This document shows, in pieces, positions 21,636 through 23,073 of a stretch of DNA of 23,073 nt. Within the stretch, counting starts at the first letter, position 1; each line of letters starts with the position of its first letter. This stretch comes from VGEM01 sp033764265. GTDB taxonomy: Bacteria > Pseudomonadota > Alphaproteobacteria > Rhodospirillales > Rhodospirillaceae. The notes beneath the pieces were generated by a model. The model saw nothing but the letters and a program-made list of their open reading frames with translations, did not search any database and was not told the DNA's origin. The stretch covers positions 1 to 23,073 of the forward strand of contig JANRJB010000410.1 of NCBI GenBank assembly GCA_033764265.1. The letters run 5' to 3'. The position numbers and the translations under genes were made by a program.

Positions 21636-22250
21636 ATGAAACTCGCTTTGATGCTTGCCGCTGCGGCCCTGTTCGCCGCACCCGCGTTCGCCGCACCCGC
21701 GTTCGCCGCCGACGAGATCACCGAGTGCGACCGGCTGGCCGCCCACGGCTCCGATCCGGAACACATCGCCCCGGCCGTCAGCGAAGACGCCATGAACAAA
21801 GCCGCCGCCCAGGCCGCCTGCGAGGCCGCGACGCAGAAAGACCCCAACAATCGCCGCCTGCGCTATCAGCTGGGTCGCGCCTACTTCTACGACGGCAAGT
21901 TCGCGCAGGCGATGCCGCACCTGGAATTCGCCGCCAACGCCGGCAGCCAGCAGGCGCAGTTCGTGCTGGGCTACATCATCGACAACGGCTACGGCGGCGT
22001 CGCCAAGGATCCGTGCAAGGTCGAGGACCTGTGGGTGAAATCGGCCCGCCAGGGCCGCATGGCGGCCCAGGTCAGCTACCCGCACCACGTGGTGCGCGGG
22101 CTGTTCAAAGGCTGCACCCAGCAGGCCGACATCGCCGAGATGGAACAATTCATCGCCGGCGCCAAGCCGCAGGCCAGCGGCTATTACGAACAGATGCTGG
22201 TGTCGATGATCGCCGAGGAATTCGCGGCCTTTAAGGCCAAACAGAAATAA
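21636..22250 (+). CDS. secreted Sel1/TPR-like protein, tandem paralog 1
   Basis: A 204-residue protein with a Sec signal peptide (about 1-25) that contains two copies of AAPAF, encoded by a 15-bp direct repeat. The mature part has CDRLAAHGSDPEHI, then ACEAATQKDPNNRRLRYQLGRAYFYDGK and a Sel1-type helix pair (MPHLEFAANAGSQQAQFVLGYI is the core, residues 93-114). Four cysteines (C31, C62, C127, C150) are also found in the next paralog at almost the same spacing, suggesting two disulfides in the periplasm. Sel1/TPR repeats usually mediate protein binding; the partner is unknown. ATG 21636 has GGAGGGA upstream, and a long upstream frame is rejected. It leads a three-gene tandem array. Confidence 0.85.
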   Translation: MKLALMLAAAALFAAPAFAAPAFAADEITECDRLAAHGSDPEHIAPAVSEDAMNKAAAQAACEAATQKDPNNRRLRYQLGRAYFYDGKFAQAMPHLEFAANAGSQQAQFVLGYIIDNGYGGVAKDPCKVEDLWVKSARQGRMAAQVSYPHHVVRGLFKGCTQQADIAEMEQFIAGAKPQASGYYEQMLVSMIAEEFAAFKAKQK

Positions 22251-22276
22251 CCGCCGAACAACCGGGGAGACGTTCC

Positions 22277-22882
22277 ATGGGTTCGCTCATGACCACTGCC
22301 GCCCTTGCGGCGCTGATGTTCGCCGCCGCGCCCGCGGCCGCGATGACCGCGTGCGACACGCTCGCCTCGCACCCCGAGGACCCCGACAAGGTCGGCCCGG
22401 GCGTCGAGCCGGTGGCCGACTTGAAGGCCGCCATCGCCGCGTGCGAGGCCGCGGTCGCCGCCAATCCCAACGACCGCGTGCAGCGCTATCAGTTGGCGCG
22501 CGTGCTGTTCTACGACAAGCAGACCGACAAATCGTTGCCGCATCTGCAGTTCGCCGCCGATGCCGGCAGCCAGCAGGCGCAGTTCGTGCTGGGCTACATC
22601 ACCGACGAGGGCATCCAGGGCGTCAAGAAAGACACCTGCAAGGTCGAGGACCTGTGGGTCAAGTCGGCGCGCCAGGGCCGCTTCGCCGCCCAGGTCAGCT
22701 ACGCCAACCACGTCATGACCGGTCGGTTCGGAAGCTGCACGCAACACGCGGACGCGGCCGAGATCGCCGGCTTCCTGGAGGCCGCGAAAAAGCAGGCGGG
22801 CGGCTTCGGCTACTACGCCGTGGTGTTGGCCGACGTGCTGGCGCGCGATTTCGCGGCCTGGCGCGCGGCCAACGGAAAGTAG
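22277..22882 (+). CDS. secreted Sel1/TPR-like protein, tandem paralog 2
   Basis: A 201-residue paralog of the preceding gene, 26 bp downstream. Signal peptide about 1-22 (LAALMFAAAPAAAM). It shares the N-terminal ACDTLASHPEDPDKV motif and the core GSQQAQFVLGYI.D.G..GV.KD.CKVEDLWVKSARQGR.AAQVSY with paralog 1, where identity is highest. Cysteines C26, C56, C121 and C150's counterpart C144 are spaced 30, 65 and 23, against 31, 65 and 23 in paralog 1. ATG 22277 follows GGGGAGA; a second ATG four codons on is a weaker choice. Probably a periplasmic binding or scaffold protein. Function not known. Confidence 0.85.
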   Translation: MGSLMTTAALAALMFAAAPAAAMTACDTLASHPEDPDKVGPGVEPVADLKAAIAACEAAVAANPNDRVQRYQLARVLFYDKQTDKSLPHLQFAADAGSQQAQFVLGYITDEGIQGVKKDTCKVEDLWVKSARQGRFAAQVSYANHVMTGRFGSCTQHADAAEIAGFLEAAKKQAGGFGYYAVVLADVLARDFAAWRAANGK

Positions 22883-22888
22883 CCGGCG

Positions 22889-23073
22889 ATGCGCGACTGC
22901 ATCATCGCGCTCTTGGCGTGGCTTTGCGCCGCCGCCACGCCGTCGGCCGCCGCCGAACCCACCGCTTGCGACCGGTTGGCGTCGCACCCCGAAGACCCCG
23001 ACCGCGTCGCGCCGCCGGTGGAAACCACCGACCTCGACTTCGCCACCGCCATCGCCGCCTGCCGCGCCGACAT
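22889..23073 (+). CDS. secreted Sel1/TPR-like protein, tandem paralog 3 (truncated by window edge)
   Basis: The first 61 codons of a third paralog, 6 bp after paralog 2. Signal peptide about 1-22 (MRDCIIALLAWLCAAATPSA start). ACDRLASHPEDPDRVAPPV follows and is closer to paralog 2 than to paralog 1 in this part. C27 and C58 (spacing 31) match the first two conserved cysteines. The ribosome site is a GGAAAG inside the end of paralog 2. The gene continues beyond the right edge, so length and further copies cannot be judged. Confidence 0.8.
   Translation, partial: MRDCIIALLAWLCAAATPSAAAEPTACDRLASHPEDPDRVAPPVETTDLDFATAIAACRAD

Overview
The window is GC-rich (about 65-70 % by eye) and almost entirely coding, with short intergenic gaps, many ATGA-type or few-base junctions, and GGAG-like ribosome sites. 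Gene content (TRAP-type solute-binding protein, VOC/glyoxalase proteins, acyl-CoA dehydrogenase and ligase, MaoC hydratase, SDR, NnrU, DUF1838, YCII proteins, REP-like palindromes of a style familiar from these genomes) suggests an alphaproteobacterial chromosome of the Rhodospirillales/Hyphomicrobiales kind, possibly Reyranella-like. The taxon is inference only. No rRNA, tRNA, CRISPR array, prophage or insertion sequence was recognised.

Layout. 3-110: 3' end of an unidentified gene. 117-3833 (minus): a four-gene operon made of a two-domain VOC protein, an orphan DctP-type TRAP binding protein, an exported VOC protein and a DUF2332 protein. 3834-3944: divergent promoter region with a perfect inverted repeat. 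3945-5896 (plus): two overlapping, paralogous aminoglycoside-phosphotransferase-fold kinases, closed by a hairpin terminator. 5921-7446 (minus): two paralogous proteins of a family I cannot assign. 7563-7859: YciI-like protein. 7880-8549: a Phd/YefM-VapC toxin-antitoxin module behind a perfect palindrome. 8567-12550 (minus): an acyl-CoA dehydrogenase, PaaK-like CoA ligase and amidase operon, preceded by a 13-bp tandem repeat array. 12738-15193 (minus): NnrU-like membrane protein, exported double-YCII protein and exported DUF1838 protein. 15290-16924 (plus): exported beta-propeller protein. 16931-19414 (minus): MaoC dehydratase, PuuE-like deacetylase-fold hydrolase and SDR, separated by two REP-like elements. 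19549-20823 (plus): MFS transporter. 20777-21435 (minus): RelE/HigB-type toxin and HTH antitoxin. 21636 to the right edge (plus): three tandem paralogous secreted Sel1/TPR-like proteins with conserved cysteines, the last one cut by the window.

Reading together. Much of the window looks like peripheral catabolism of small organic acids, amides or CoA thioesters: capture (TRAP binding protein, MFS), hydrolysis (amidase, PuuE-like), activation (PaaK-like ligase) and oxidation or hydration (acyl-CoA dehydrogenase, MaoC, SDR). No substrate can be read from the sequence. The least explained parts are the unassigned paralog pair (5921-7446), the exported double-YCII/DUF1838 pair, the 13-bp repeat array and the tandem secreted four-cysteine family at the right edge. 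None of these can be claimed as a new system from sequence alone, but they are the best candidates.
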